DNA of 64,000 bases from Ancylobacter pratisalsi (GTDB lineage: Bacteria; Pseudomonadota; Alphaproteobacteria; Rhizobiales; Xanthobacteraceae): positions 2,678,001-2,742,000 of the forward strand of contig NZ_CP048630.1 of the NCBI RefSeq assembly GCF_010669125.1. Direction: 5' to 3'. This document shows positions 8,422-16,837 of the stretch, piece after piece. The notes beneath the pieces were generated by a model, which saw only the letters and a program-made list of their open reading frames with translations, was not told the origin of the DNA and searched no databases. Made by a program: the position numbers and the translations under genes. Every line of letters starts with the position of its first letter. Position 1 is the first letter of the stretch.

Positions 8422-8894
8422 GCGCGCACACCCAAGGTGCCGCCGCCGGTGAGATCCGCCCTCTCGGAGCCGAGGACCACGCAATGTGGCTTCCGCTGTG
8501 GCGCGGCTATCTCACCTTCTACGGTGCCGAGCTTCCCGAAACGGTGAGCGCGACCACCTGGGCGCGGCTGATCGATCCGGCCGAGCCGGTCCACGGCGCG
8601 CTGGCGCTGGACGAGGCCGGGCGCGCGGTGGGGCTGGTGCACTGGCTCTTCCATCGCTCGACCTGGAGCGAGGGCGACGTCTGCTATCTCAACGACCTGT
8701 TCGTGGCGGACAGCCAGCGCGGCAAGGGACTCGGCGCCGGCCTGATCGCCCATGTGCATGCCGATGCCACGGCACGGGGCGCGGCGGAGGTGTACTGGCT
8801 GACGCATGAAACCAATGCGACGGCGCAGCGGCTCTATAACGCTGTCGCCGAGCGCACCGGCTTCATCCAGTACCGCAAGCTCGTCACCCCCTGA
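8418..8894 (+). CDS. GNAT-family N-acetyltransferase
   Basis: A 158-residue acetyltransferase of the GNAT fold. The acetyl-CoA loop is visible as [13 protein letters not shown] at about 98-110, preceded by the strand CYLNDLFV and followed by the helix ending [10 protein letters not shown]. It overlaps fmt by 4 bases and ends the def-fmt operon. The substrate is unknown; the family includes small-molecule and peptide acetylases. Nothing in the sequence ties it to translation except position. Confidence 0.85.
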   Translation: MSAHTQGAAAGEIRPLGAEDHAMWLPLWRGYLTFYGAELPETVSATTWARLIDPAEPVHGALALDEAGRAVGLVHWLFHRSTWSEGDVCYLNDLFVADSQRGKGLGAGLIAHVHADATARGAAEVYWLTHETNATAQRLYNAVAERTGFIQYRKLVTP

Positions 8895-8927
8895 GGGGTG
8901 GCGAGGCGGCGTGGACCCGCGCCGGGC

Positions 8928-9563
8928 TTATTTGCCGGGCTGGTGCACCATGCGCAGATAGGGCTTGAGGGTCTTCCACCCGTCCGGGAACTGCTTCCTG
9001 GCCGCCTCGTCGCTGACCGAGGGGACGATGATGACATCCTCGCCATCCTTCCAGTTCGCCGGCGTGGCGACGGCGTGCTGGGAGGTGAGCTGGAGCGAAT
9101 CGATGACCCGCAGGATCTCGTCGAAGTTGCGGCCCGCGCTGGCCGGATAGGTGAGGGAGAGCTTGAGCTTCTTGTCCGGCCCGATCACGAAGACCGACCG
9201 CACCGTCATGGTGTCCGACGCGTTGGGGTGGATCATGTCGTAGAGGCCGGAGACGTGACGGTCCGCATCCGCGATCAGCGGGAAATTCGGCGCATAGCCC
9301 TGGGTTTCGGCGATGTCATCGGCCCATTTCGCGTGGGCATCGAGCTCATCGACCGACAGGCCGATCACCTTGACGTTCCGGCGGTCGAATTCCGGCTTCA
9401 GCCGCGCGACCTGCCCGAGTTCCGTGGTGCAGACCGGGGTGAAGTTCTTCGGGTGCGAGAACAGCACGCCCCACGAATCCCCGAGCCACTCATGGAAGCG
9501 GATCGGACCTTCGGTGGTCTCGGCTTCGAAATCGGGAACGGTATCTCCAAGGCGGATCGTCAT
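8928..9563 (-). CDS. 1-Cys peroxiredoxin (Prx6 type)
   Basis: Reduces hydrogen peroxide and organic peroxides. The 211-residue product has the thioredoxin-fold peroxidatic motif HPKNFTPVCTTELG with Cys45 as the only Cys in the protein, the defining feature of the 1-Cys class, and the long C-terminal dimer region of Prx6 proteins. It is convergent with the GNAT gene and divergent from the stress-linked lipoprotein gene at 9780. I found no EcfG or OxyR-type site before it. The resolving thiol must come from another protein or glutathione. Confidence 0.93.
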   Translation of the reverse strand: MTIRLGDTVPDFEAETTEGPIRFHEWLGDSWGVLFSHPKNFTPVCTTELGQVARLKPEFDRRNVKVIGLSVDELDAHAKWADDIAETQGYAPNFPLIADADRHVSGLYDMIHPNASDTMTVRSVFVIGPDKKLKLSLTYPASAGRNFDEILRVIDSLQLTSQHAVATPANWKDGEDVIIVPSVSDEAARKQFPDGWKTLKPYLRMVHQPGK

Positions 9564-9699
9564 AGAGGACTCCAGGGGCGTCAGAGGGATTTCCTGCGAC
9601 CGGGTGGTTTATTTCCACATCCGCCCGCCAACGCAGGAGATAGCCACTGGTTGACGGGGCGCAACCTCCATCCGGAACCTTACTGAGCTGCCATTCCCG

Positions 9700-9724
9700 G
9701 GAACCAGGAGCGCACATGCGCGTT
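9700..9724 (+). promoter_or_regulatory. EcfG-type promoter of the glycine-zipper lipoprotein gene
   Basis: GGAAC (9700-9704), 16 bases, CGTT (9721-9724), a perfect consensus match, with the gene start 56 bases past the -10 element. Spacing equals that of the other EcfG sites in the window. Confidence 0.8.
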
Positions 9725-9779
9725 AGCGCTTCGGAACAAGGGCCGGCTTATCGGGGCGGCCAGGACTGGAGAGAAACCA

Positions 9780-10040
9780 ATGATGCTCAGAATTCTGGCG
9801 ATTACCATTGTGGCGCTCGGCGTCGCGGCTTGCACGACCACGGAGCGCCGCACGGGCGCGGGTGCGCTCATCGGCGGCGGCACGGGCGCTGTCATTGGCG
9901 GTATCGCCGGCGGTGGCACGGGCGCGGCCATCGGCGCGGGCGTGGGTGCGGCGACCGGCGCTGTGGTGGGCGCTGCGACCTCGCCCCGGGAGTGCTGGAC
10001 CCGCGATCGCTACGGCAACCGGGTCGCCGTGCGCTGCTGA
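9780..10040 (+). CDS. Small glycine-zipper lipoprotein
   Basis: An 86-residue precursor with a short signal peptide and a lipobox ending in Cys18 (GVAAC), so the mature protein would be an outer-membrane or inner-membrane lipoprotein. The middle is a run of Gly-rich repeats at about 26-66 (the glycine-zipper, YMGG/SlyB-like pattern) that can form a helical hairpin in membranes. A short hydrophilic tail carries two Cys. The tandem ATG at 9780-9785 follows a GGAGAG site. The perfect EcfG promoter predicts stress induction; comparable small lipoproteins are typical envelope-stress products. Specific function is unknown. Confidence 0.85.
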   Translation: MMLRILAITIVALGVAACTTTERRTGAGALIGGGTGAVIGGIAGGGTGAAIGAGVGAATGAVVGAATSPRECWTRDRYGNRVAVRC

Positions 10041-10091
10041 TCGCGAACCCGCGCTTGCGCGCTGGATCCGCACGCCGATGATCGACGACGT

Positions 10092-10117
10092 CGAACGGCC
10101 CCGAGAGGGGCCGTTCG
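10092..10117 (+). terminator. Hairpin after the lipoprotein gene
   Basis: An 11-bp perfect stem (10092-10102 with 10107-10117) and a GAGA tetraloop lie 52 bases past the stop codon. No T-run follows, so it is a terminator only by position and stability. Confidence 0.55.
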
Positions 10118-10437
10118 CATGTCTGGCGTCTGTAGCTTTCATGCATGACGCGATTGCCCCACTCCGCCCGCGCCAGCGCGGGTGGCTGTTCGCCGGTCGC
10201 GAAACTGGCGGTCTGTGCCCAGCCCGGATGGCGCTCCGGACCGCGCACAGAGCCGGTCGTCTCCATGTCGGGCCTTTCGGTCGCCCGCGCCTCGGCCCGG
10301 TGCCGACATTCCGGCGTGGTGATTCGCGCCGCCCCGGGGACGGCATGTCTGTGCCGCCGGTCGCTTCGGAGCGCCCCGGTCGAGGTGATCCGCGCGTGGT
10401 CATGTCGGGATCCCGCTCGCCCCGGCCATGTCTGCGT
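10118..10437. other. Gap between the lipoprotein and S24-regulator genes
   Basis: About 320 bases, GC-rich. Open frames cross it on both strands, but none has a ribosome site or a recognisable product. I see nothing supportable beyond the hairpin just before it. Confidence 0.4.
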
Positions 10438-11064
10438 CTACTGGCTGGCCCACAGCACGCGGGCGATCCAGGCGATGTCGCGGTCTTCGAGGACCCGGTC
10501 GGGATGCTCGGGGTTGAGCGAGCGCAGCTCGATGGTCCGGGCGGTGCGGCGCTTGAGTTCCTTGGCCATCACCTCGCCTTCGCGCGTCTTGACGATGATG
10601 CGATCGCCGCGCCGGACGGGGGCGGCGGGTGACACGACCACCACATCACCATCACGGTATAACGGCATCATTGAATCGCCAGCGATCTCAAGAGCATAGG
10701 CGTGATTGTCGCCAATATCGGGGAATACGATCTCGTCCCAGAATCCGCCGACGGGAAAGCCCGCATCGTCGAAATAGCCGCCCGCGCCGGCCTGCGCGAA
10801 GCCGATGAGCGGCACCGGCCGTCCGGTCGCGCGGGTGCCGTCGACCATCTCCATGAAGTCGTCGAGGTTGGTGCTGGTCGCGGCGAGGATCTTGGCGACG
10901 CTCTCCGTGGAAGGCCATCGCGGCCTTCCGTCAGCCTGCTCGCGTTTCGAGCGGTTGAACGTGGTGGCGTCGAGCCCGGCCCGCTTGGCCAGCGCCGAGA
11001 CGCTCATGCCATGGCGTTGGGCCAGCCGATCGATCGCCCGCCAGATCTGGGCATGGGTCAGCAT
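10438..11064 (-). CDS. S24-peptidase-type transcriptional repressor (CI/LexA-like)
   Basis: A 208-residue repressor with an N-terminal helix-turn-helix (about 5-65, with MSVSALAKRAGLDATTFNRS) and a C-terminal S24 peptidase domain. The catalytic pair is visible as Ser131 in GDSMMPLY and Lys168 in EVMAKEL; an Ala-Gly self-cleavage bond is possible at 92-93 or 94-95. Such chromosomal repressors are common in Hyphomicrobiales without a prophage, and no phage genes lie nearby. A promoter with an overlapping dyad is present just upstream (11093-11126), which suggests autorepression. Targets and the inducing signal are unknown. Confidence 0.88.
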   Translation of the reverse strand: MLTHAQIWRAIDRLAQRHGMSVSALAKRAGLDATTFNRSKREQADGRPRWPSTESVAKILAATSTNLDDFMEMVDGTRATGRPVPLIGFAQAGAGGYFDDAGFPVGGFWDEIVFPDIGDNHAYALEIAGDSMMPLYRDGDVVVVSPAAPVRRGDRIIVKTREGEVMAKELKRRTARTIELRSLNPEHPDRVLEDRDIAWIARVLWASQ

Positions 11065-11092
11065 GTAGGGATGCCGGACTTTTGTCTAAGCT

Positions 11093-11126
11093 ATAGGAAA
11101 TATACCCTATTCTCGCCAAAGTCCAA
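11093..11126 (-). promoter_or_regulatory. Promoter and operator-like dyad of the S24 repressor gene
   Basis: On the minus strand TTGGAC (11126-11121), 16 bases, TATATT (11104-11099) makes a good sigma-70-type promoter. An inverted repeat, ATAGG-N8-CCTAT (11093-11110), covers the -10 element. A similar half-site, ATAGGTGTAT, recurs at 11146-11155. Position suggests an operator for the repressor itself. Confidence 0.6.
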
Positions 11127-11192
11127 CTTCCCAGAAATTACAATCATAGGTGTATGTTGCCAGTTCGAACGCCCGCGTTTAGAGCCCTTGCC

Positions 11193-11564
11193 ATGACCGA
11201 CAACACGACACCCTGCATCTTCAAGATCGCGCCGCGCGCGCTGTGGCAGGCCGCGGTGGCGGCGGGCCGGTTTGACGGCGCGCCCGTCGACCTGAAGGAC
11301 GGCTTCATCCATTTTTCGACGGCGGCGCAGGCGGCCGAGACCGCCGCCCGGCACTTCGCCGGACAGGACGATCTCGTGCTGGTCGCGGTCGACACCGGCG
11401 CGCTGGACGCTGCCCAGCTGCGCTGGGAGCCCTCGCGCGGGGGCGACCTGTTCCCCCATCTTTACGGACCGCTTTTCCCCGCCGCCGTGGACTGGGTACG
11501 CCCGCTCCCTCTTGGCCCCGATGGACGACACCTGTTTCCGCCGCTGGAGGGTGATCCCCGATGA
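11193..11564 (+). CDS. DUF952 family protein
   Basis: A 123-residue protein of the DUF952 family, recognisable by [13 protein letters not shown] near the start, [11 protein letters not shown] in the middle and the HLYGPL segment. The fold is related to ADP-ribosyl transferase-like folds, but activity is not established. The ATG at 11193 gives the usual family N terminus; upstream in-frame residues are not family-like. The stop overlaps the pyrD start by 4 bases, so both genes are one transcript. Upstream lies the S24-repressor control region, so this promoter could also be a target of that repressor. Confidence 0.88.
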   Translation: MTDNTTPCIFKIAPRALWQAAVAAGRFDGAPVDLKDGFIHFSTAAQAAETAARHFAGQDDLVLVAVDTGALDAAQLRWEPSRGGDLFPHLYGPLFPAAVDWVRPLPLGPDGRHLFPPLEGDPR

Positions 11565-12637
11565 GCGCCCTGCTCGACCTTGCCCTGCCTTTCGCCCGGC
11601 TGCTCGATCCCGAGACCGCGCACGGCCTTGCCCTGCGCGCCCTGTCCTGCCTGCCGCCGCGTCCTGCGGGGGCGGATGACGGGCGGCTGGCGGTCGAGGC
11701 CTTCGGGCTGAGCTTTCCCAACCCGGTCGGCCTGGCGGCGGGATTCGACAAGGAAGCCGAGGTGCCGGATGCCATGCTCGGCGCCGGTTTCGGCTTTGTC
11801 GAGGTCGGCACCATCACGCCGCGCCCGCAGCCGGGCAATCCGCGCCCGCGCAATTTCCGCCTGGTCGAGGACCGCGCGGTGATCAACCGCTATGGCTTCA
11901 ACAGCGGTGGTCATGGCCCGGCCAAGGCGCGGCTGACCGCGCGCGCGGGCCGCCCCGGCCTTGTCGGGGTCAATGTCGGGGCCAACAAGGACAGCGCCGA
12001 CCGAACCGCTGATTATGTCTCCGGAATCAAGGCCTTCGCCGAGCTGGCAAGCTATTTCACCGCCAACGTCTCCTCGCCCAATACGCCGGGCCTGCGCGAC
12101 CTGCAGGAGGAAAAGGCGCTCGACGAGCTGCTGGCTCGGGTGATCGAGGCGCGCGACAGCGCCGCGCCGGGCGTGCCGCTGCTGCTGAAGATCGCCCCGG
12201 ATCTCGCACTCGCCCATCTCGACGGCGTGGTGCAGGTGGCGCGCCGACGCGGGGTCGATGGGCTGATCGTGTCCAACACCACGATCACGCGGCCCGCGAC
12301 GCTGCGCGCTTCCGCCAGGGGCGAGGCGGGCGGTCTTTCCGGCCGGCCGCTGTTTCCGCTTGCCACCCGCATGCTGGCCGAAACCTATGTGCGGGTGGAT
12401 GGCGCCTTTCCGCTGGTGGGCGTGGGCGGCATCGACAGCGCCGCGACGGCCATTGCCAAGATCGAGGCCGGGGCGCGCCTGATCCAGCTCTATTCCGGTT
12501 TGGTCTATGAGGGGCTCGGCCTCGCGCCGCGCATCAAGGCCGGGCTGCTGGCGCATCTGGCGCGCGAGAATGTGACGCTGGCGGCGCTTACCGGGCGTCG
12601 CGCGCGGGACATGGTCGCCGCGCCGTTTCCCGCCTGA
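11561..12637 (+). CDS. pyrD: Dihydroorotate dehydrogenase (quinone), class 2
   Basis: Oxidises dihydroorotate to orotate with FMN and passes electrons to membrane quinone in pyrimidine synthesis. The 358-residue product has the class 2 N-terminal extension, which docks on the membrane, then the TIM barrel: [54 protein letters not shown] with the class 2 catalytic Ser, LLKIAPDL and a Gly-rich phosphate loop, VGVGGI. It overlaps the DUF952 gene by 4 bases. Its stop codon lies inside an inverted repeat shared with the convergent MATE gene. Confidence 0.96.
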   Translation: MSALLDLALPFARLLDPETAHGLALRALSCLPPRPAGADDGRLAVEAFGLSFPNPVGLAAGFDKEAEVPDAMLGAGFGFVEVGTITPRPQPGNPRPRNFRLVEDRAVINRYGFNSGGHGPAKARLTARAGRPGLVGVNVGANKDSADRTADYVSGIKAFAELASYFTANVSSPNTPGLRDLQEEKALDELLARVIEARDSAAPGVPLLLKIAPDLALAHLDGVVQVARRRGVDGLIVSNTTITRPATLRASARGEAGGLSGRPLFPLATRMLAETYVRVDGAFPLVGVGGIDSAATAIAKIEAGARLIQLYSGLVYEGLGLAPRIKAGLLAHLARENVTLAALTGRRARDMVAAPFPA

Positions 12638-12669
12638 GGCGCACGGGGCGTGCGCGCCCGCCTCAGGCG
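12631..12669. terminator. Inverted repeat holding both stop codons of pyrD and the MATE gene
   Basis: An 11-bp perfect inverted repeat, CGCCTGAGGCG (12631-12641) with CGCCTCAGGCG (12659-12669), surrounds a 17-base loop. The TGA of pyrD is in the left arm and the TGA of the MATE gene is in the right arm. It could end both convergent transcripts. Confidence 0.55.
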
Positions 12670-13988
12670 AAGGTGCGCCGCTCCAGCGCGGGCAGGCGCA
12701 GGGCGAGGAACAGGCCGCGCCCGCCCATGAAGGTGAGATAGGCGAGCCACAGGCCGGTGTTGCCGAGCGGGAGCGTGAGCCACCACGCGAGGAAGTACAG
12801 CGCTACCGCTGGTAGCATCATGTTGCGCATGTCGCGCGACCATGTGGAGCCGGCGAAGATGCCGTCATAGGCGAAGGCGGCGACCCCGAGCAGCGGGGTG
12901 AGGGCGGCGAGCGGGAGATAGTCCCGCCCGACCAGGCGCACATCCGCGTTCGCGGCCAGCAGGTCGATGATCGCGCCGCCGCCGTAGAGCAGGGCGAGCG
13001 TCGCCGGGCCGGCAAAGCCCGCGCCCCAGATAAGCGTCATGCGCACCGCGCGGCGGAAACCCGTCCGGTCCTTCGCGCCGACGCTCTGGCCGCAGACCTG
13101 CTCGGCCGCGGTGGCGAAGCCGTCGAGGAAGAACGTGGTGACCATGACCATGTTGTAGAGCACCGCATTGGCGGCGAGGGTGACGTCGTCGGCGCGCGCG
13201 CCCTGCGCGGTGAAGAACAGCAGCACGGCCATGAGCAGGCCGGTGCGGATCATGATGTCGCCGTTCACCGCCACGGTCTCGACCAGCCGGGCGCGGTCCA
13301 TGACGGCCCGCCAGGGCACCCGCCAGTCGCGCCCGATGAGCCGCGCCGCCGCGCCGAGGCCGAACAGCGTGCCGGCGGTCTCCGCCAGCACATTGGCGAA
13401 CGCCGCGCCGGCGATGCCGAAATCCCAGTAGAGAACAAGCGCGGCGGTTGCGAGGGCGTTGATCGAGGCGATGAGGATCTGCAGCCCGAGGCCGATATCG
13501 GTGCGCGCCACGCCCACCAGCCAGCCAAGGATGGAGAAATTGGCGATGGCGAAGGGCGCGGAGAGGATGCGCACCGAGAAATACAGCGCCGCCGCGGCGT
13601 GAACGCCCTCGCTGGCGCCCATCAGCGAGAAGGCGGCATGGCTGACGGGGACATGGATGGCGATCAGCGCCAGCCCGATGGCCAGCGAGATGAACAGCGC
13701 CCGCACCAGCACCGCGCGCAGCTCCACCCGTTCGCCCCGGCCAAGTGCCTGCGCGGTCAGCCCGGCCGTGCCCATGCGCATGGAACCGAAGATCCAGAAG
13801 GCGAAATCGAACAGGAGCGCGCCGACCGCGACCGCGCCCAGCAGCACGGCGTCGCCCAGCCGGCCGATGGCGCCGGTGGCGACGAGGCCGAGCACGGGCG
13901 TGGTCATCTGCGCCAGCGTCGCCGGCAGGGCAATAGCGAGAAACCGCCGGGAGGTGACCTCGACCCGGCCGCCGGCACCGACGTTCAC
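12663..13988 (-). CDS. MATE-family efflux transporter
   Basis: A 441-residue inner-membrane protein with about twelve hydrophobic segments arranged as two six-helix halves, typical of MATE/DinF cation-coupled drug exporters. Conserved features include the N-terminal segment ALPATLAQMTTPVLGLV and the inter-half loop containing CGQSVGAKDRTGFRRAV. The DinF-type branch fits best by length and sequence feel. The substrate cannot be inferred. The start at 13988 is a GTG or ATG-type start close to the DUF6460 stop at 13993, so the two are probably co-transcribed. Confidence 0.9.
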   Translation of the reverse strand: MNVGAGGRVEVTSRRFLAIALPATLAQMTTPVLGLVATGAIGRLGDAVLLGAVAVGALLFDFAFWIFGSMRMGTAGLTAQALGRGERVELRAVLVRALFISLAIGLALIAIHVPVSHAAFSLMGASEGVHAAAALYFSVRILSAPFAIANFSILGWLVGVARTDIGLGLQILIASINALATAALVLYWDFGIAGAAFANVLAETAGTLFGLGAAARLIGRDWRVPWRAVMDRARLVETVAVNGDIMIRTGLLMAVLLFFTAQGARADDVTLAANAVLYNMVMVTTFFLDGFATAAEQVCGQSVGAKDRTGFRRAVRMTLIWGAGFAGPATLALLYGGGAIIDLLAANADVRLVGRDYLPLAALTPLLGVAAFAYDGIFAGSTWSRDMRNMMLPAVALYFLAWWLTLPLGNTGLWLAYLTFMGGRGLFLALRLPALERRTFA

Positions 13989-13992
13989 GGCG

Positions 13993-14262
13993 TTACCGTC
14001 CGCGGCTGGCGATGCGGGTGATCAGCCAGAGCGGGATGACAATGACCGCGCCGAGCACGAAATAGCGCCACAGCTTGTCCACCGCCTCGAAGCTGAAATT
14101 GAACAGATGCCGGATGAGCCGCTCCAGACTGGAGAGGATGTTCATCGGGTCGAGCCCAAGCGCGGAGAGGATGACGCCGACCACCACGCAGAGCACCAGC
14201 AAACGCACCAGCACCCAGAACGGGGAACCACCCATCCAGCGGGCGAGTTGATTGTCGGCCAT
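13993..14262 (-). CDS. DUF6460-like small membrane protein
   Basis: An 89-residue protein with two membrane segments (about 17-37 and 66-84) and an amphipathic stretch between them. It resembles the short alphaproteobacterial proteins now grouped as DUF6460, which were often mislabelled as integrases. No catalytic residue is evident. The stop codon is 4 bases ahead of the MATE gene start, so it is the first gene of a two-gene operon and may be an accessory factor or simply co-transcribed. Confidence 0.75.
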   Translation of the reverse strand: MADNQLARWMGGSPFWVLVRLLVLCVVVGVILSALGLDPMNILSSLERLIRHLFNFSFEAVDKLWRYFVLGAVIVIPLWLITRIASRGR

Positions 14263-14433
14263 GTTGTCGGGCTCCTTGCGCAGGCGAACAGTCTTCCCCT
14301 AGCACGCCGCGGGGGACGGGGGCGACACCTTGTGAGGGGAGGTCGTGCGCAGGCCCGGTTCTCTTCGTATGATCGCTGCCGGCGCGCCGGACATGTGAGG
14401 CGCCGGGCAGCGCGAGGAGTGGGTGAGGACCTC

Positions 14434-15195
14434 ATGGCATTGATCTGTTCCGTCTGCGGCGCGCACGAGGTCGTCCACCAGGAGGTGCTGTGGCCCGAAC
14501 TCATCGCCGAATGGGAGATCGGGGCGGAGGAAGTCGCCTATATCAACCACCAGCAGGGCACCCACTGCGCCCGCTGCGGAACGCAGGTGCGCGGCCTTGC
14601 GCTGGCCGACGCCATCCGCGCGTGGATGAAGGACGGCCGGACGCTGCGGGCCGCGCTGGCCGACCCGCGCCACCGGGCGATGGTGGTTGGCGACATGAAC
14701 GGCTGCGCCGGCGTTTCCGAGAGTTTCGCGGCATTGCCGGCCTACCGGCGCCTCGACTTCCCCGATTTCGACATGCGAAGCCTGCCTTTCGCGGATGGCA
14801 GCTTCGACCTGGTGTTTCACTCCGACACGCTGGAGCATGTGCCCGACCCGCTCGCGGCGCTGCGCGAATGCCTGCGCGTGCTGAAGCCGGAGGGCCGGCT
14901 GTGCTTCACCGCGCCGGTGATCGTCGCCCGCCTGTCGCGCTCGCGCGCGGGGCTGCCGCCGAGCTATCACGGCGCGCCGGGAACCAAGCCGGAGGACTAT
15001 CTGGTCGAGAGTGAGTTCGGGGCGGATCTGTGGTGTCTGCTGGCGCAGGCGGGAGGGCGGGCGATCGAGATCCACACCGTGGACTACCCCGCCGGCATCG
15101 CCTGGTCGCTGGCGCCGCCGGCGCCTCGCTCCCTCGCGGCGGCGGCGCCGCAAGGCGGCGTGCGGAACCGGATCAGGCGCTGGATGGGGCGGTGA
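14434..15195 (+). CDS. Zinc-ribbon class I methyltransferase
   Basis: A 253-residue protein. Two Cys pairs, CSVCG near residue 5 and CARCG near residue 47, make a zinc-ribbon-like N terminus. The rest is an S-adenosylmethionine methyltransferase of the type-11 class with LPFADGSFDLVFHSDTLEHV and the post-motif helix LRECLRVLKPEGRLCF. The glycine-rich motif I is weak here (VVGDMNGCAG), unusual for the class. Similar proteins often belong to glycan or small-molecule pathways. The 3' end overlaps the convergent ligase gene by 23 bases. Confidence 0.8.
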   Translation: MALICSVCGAHEVVHQEVLWPELIAEWEIGAEEVAYINHQQGTHCARCGTQVRGLALADAIRAWMKDGRTLRAALADPRHRAMVVGDMNGCAGVSESFAALPAYRRLDFPDFDMRSLPFADGSFDLVFHSDTLEHVPDPLAALRECLRVLKPEGRLCFTAPVIVARLSRSRAGLPPSYHGAPGTKPEDYLVESEFGADLWCLLAQAGGRAIEIHTVDYPAGIAWSLAPPAPRSLAAAAPQGGVRNRIRRWMGR

Positions 15196-16837
15196 GCGCC
15201 ACGTCCAGCATCCGCTCCAGCGTCTCCAGCCGGTCGGCTTCGCCGGGCGGCTTGTCCCAGCGCAGCCGGGCGATGCGGGGAAAGCGCATGGCCACGCCGG
15301 AACGGTGGCGGGTGGACCGCGCGAGCCCCTCGAAGGCGACTTCCAGCACCAGCCCCTCGGTGGCGGTGTGGACCACCTCGCGCACCGGACCGAAGCGGTT
15401 GACGGTGTTGCGGCGCACGAAGCGGTCGATCTCGACCAGCTCGGCGTCGGTGAAGCCGAAATAGGCCTTGCCGACCGGTACCAGCGCGGCCGCGCCGTTC
15501 TCGTCCGTCGTCCACACCCCGAAGGTGTAGTCGGAGTAGAAGGACGAGCGCTTGCCGTGGCCGCGCTGGGCGTACATCAGCACCGCGTCGACGCTGCGCG
15601 GGTCGCGCTTCCATTTCCACCACGGCCCCTTGGGGCGACCGGGAAGATAGGCGCTGTCGGCGCGCTTGAGCATGACGCCCTCGACCGCCTCGGCATCCAG
15701 CGCGGCACCATGGGTGGCGGGATCGGCGCGGGCCCCGGCAAGTTCCTCCCATGAGGCGAAAGGCACGTCGGGGGAGAGGTCGAGACGGCCATCGGCCGGA
15801 TGCGACGCGATGAGGCCCTCCAGACGGGCGCGGCGGGCGGCGAACGGCTTTTCGCGCAGGTCCTCGCCCGCTTCGACCAGCAGGTCGTAGGCCCGGATAT
15901 GGGCGGGAAACTCCGCCATCAGCTTGGCCGACACCACCTTCCGGTTCAGCCGCTGCTGCAGCACGTTGAAGGACTGTACGCGCCCCTCGCGCAGGATAAG
16001 CAGCTCACCATCCACGGCGCCGTCGAAGGCCAGTGCCTCGGCGAGTTCGGGGAAAGCGCCGGAGATGTCCTCCCCGGTGCGGCTGTAGAGGCGGGTGACG
16101 GGGCGTCCCGCGGCATCGGGCGCGCGCACCGCCTGCACGCGGATGCCGTCCCATTTCCACTCGGCCCGGAAATCGGCCGGATCGAGCGTCTCGAAATCCG
16201 CCGTCTCGATGGGATGGGCCAGCATGACCGGCCGGAACGGGGCCGGGTTGTCGGTCTCGGGGCGGGGGCCGCGTCCCTCGGCCCAGGCGAACAGCTCCTC
16301 ATAGGGCGGGGAAAGGCCGGGCCACACCAGCTCGATCGCGTCCGGCGTCTCCCCGCCGAGCGCCGCGACCGCCGTCTTGGCCAGCCGGGCCGAGACCCCG
16401 ATGCGCAACCCGCCGGTGATGAGCTTCAAGAGCGCCCAGCGGCCGGTCTCGTCGAGCTGGTCGAGCAGCACGGCGAGCACGGAGGGAAGTCCGGCCCGAC
16501 CCATATGGGTGAAGGTCTCGACGACATAGGAGAGCGGCGGGGCCTGCGTGCCGTCTTGGCCCGGGGGCGCGGGCCACATCAGCGCGACCGTTTCCGACAG
16601 GTCGCCGACATAGTCGTAGGACAGCGCAAAAAGCACCGGGTCGGTGCGCTCGGAAATGAGCTGGCGGATCAGGCCCGCCTTGGCGTTGCGAAACGACAGC
16701 GCGCCGGTGAGCGCGGCCAGGGCGAAGCCGCGCTCGGGATCGGGCGTATGGCGGAAATAATCCGCGATCAGCCGGATCTTGCCGTTTCGGCGCGGCTCAT
16801 AGGCCAGGCGGTCGAGCAGGGCGGCGAAGCGGTTCAT
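15173..16837 (-). CDS. ATP-dependent DNA ligase, exonuclease-associated type
   Basis: Seals nicks using ATP. The 554-residue product has an alpha-helical N-terminal domain (about 1-200), then the nucleotidyltransferase core with the AMP-accepting Lys228 in EWKWDGIRVQ, YSRTGEDISGAFPEL, FDGAVDGELL, a VEGVMLKR motif, and a C-terminal OB domain. The ATG at 16837 overlaps the exonuclease stop by 4 bases. This ligase, the MBL-fold exonuclease, an Lhr-type helicase and PdeM form a known four-gene DNA-repair cassette (TIGR04120-TIGR04123 families), and all four are present here. It is not the NHEJ LigD: no polymerase or Ku gene is visible. Confidence 0.93.
   Translation of the reverse strand: MNRFAALLDRLAYEPRRNGKIRLIADYFRHTPDPERGFALAALTGALSFRNAKAGLIRQLISERTDPVLFALSYDYVGDLSETVALMWPAPPGQDGTQAPPLSYVVETFTHMGRAGLPSVLAVLLDQLDETGRWALLKLITGGLRIGVSARLAKTAVAALGGETPDAIELVWPGLSPPYEELFAWAEGRGPRPETDNPAPFRPVMLAHPIETADFETLDPADFRAEWKWDGIRVQAVRAPDAAGRPVTRLYSRTGEDISGAFPELAEALAFDGAVDGELLILREGRVQSFNVLQQRLNRKVVSAKLMAEFPAHIRAYDLLVEAGEDLREKPFAARRARLEGLIASHPADGRLDLSPDVPFASWEELAGARADPATHGAALDAEAVEGVMLKRADSAYLPGRPKGPWWKWKRDPRSVDAVLMYAQRGHGKRSSFYSDYTFGVWTTDENGAAALVPVGKAYFGFTDAELVEIDRFVRRNTVNRFGPVREVVHTATEGLVLEVAFEGLARSTRHRSGVAMRFPRIARLRWDKPPGEADRLETLERMLDVALTAPSSA

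Noticed and set aside
10438..11126. Prophage remnant around the S24 repressor
   Set aside because: No other phage gene, attachment site or integrase is present; chromosomal S24 repressors of this kind are common in the group.
13993..14262. Integrase label for the 89-residue protein
   Set aside because: The protein has two membrane segments and no recombinase residues; the label is a known annotation error for this family.
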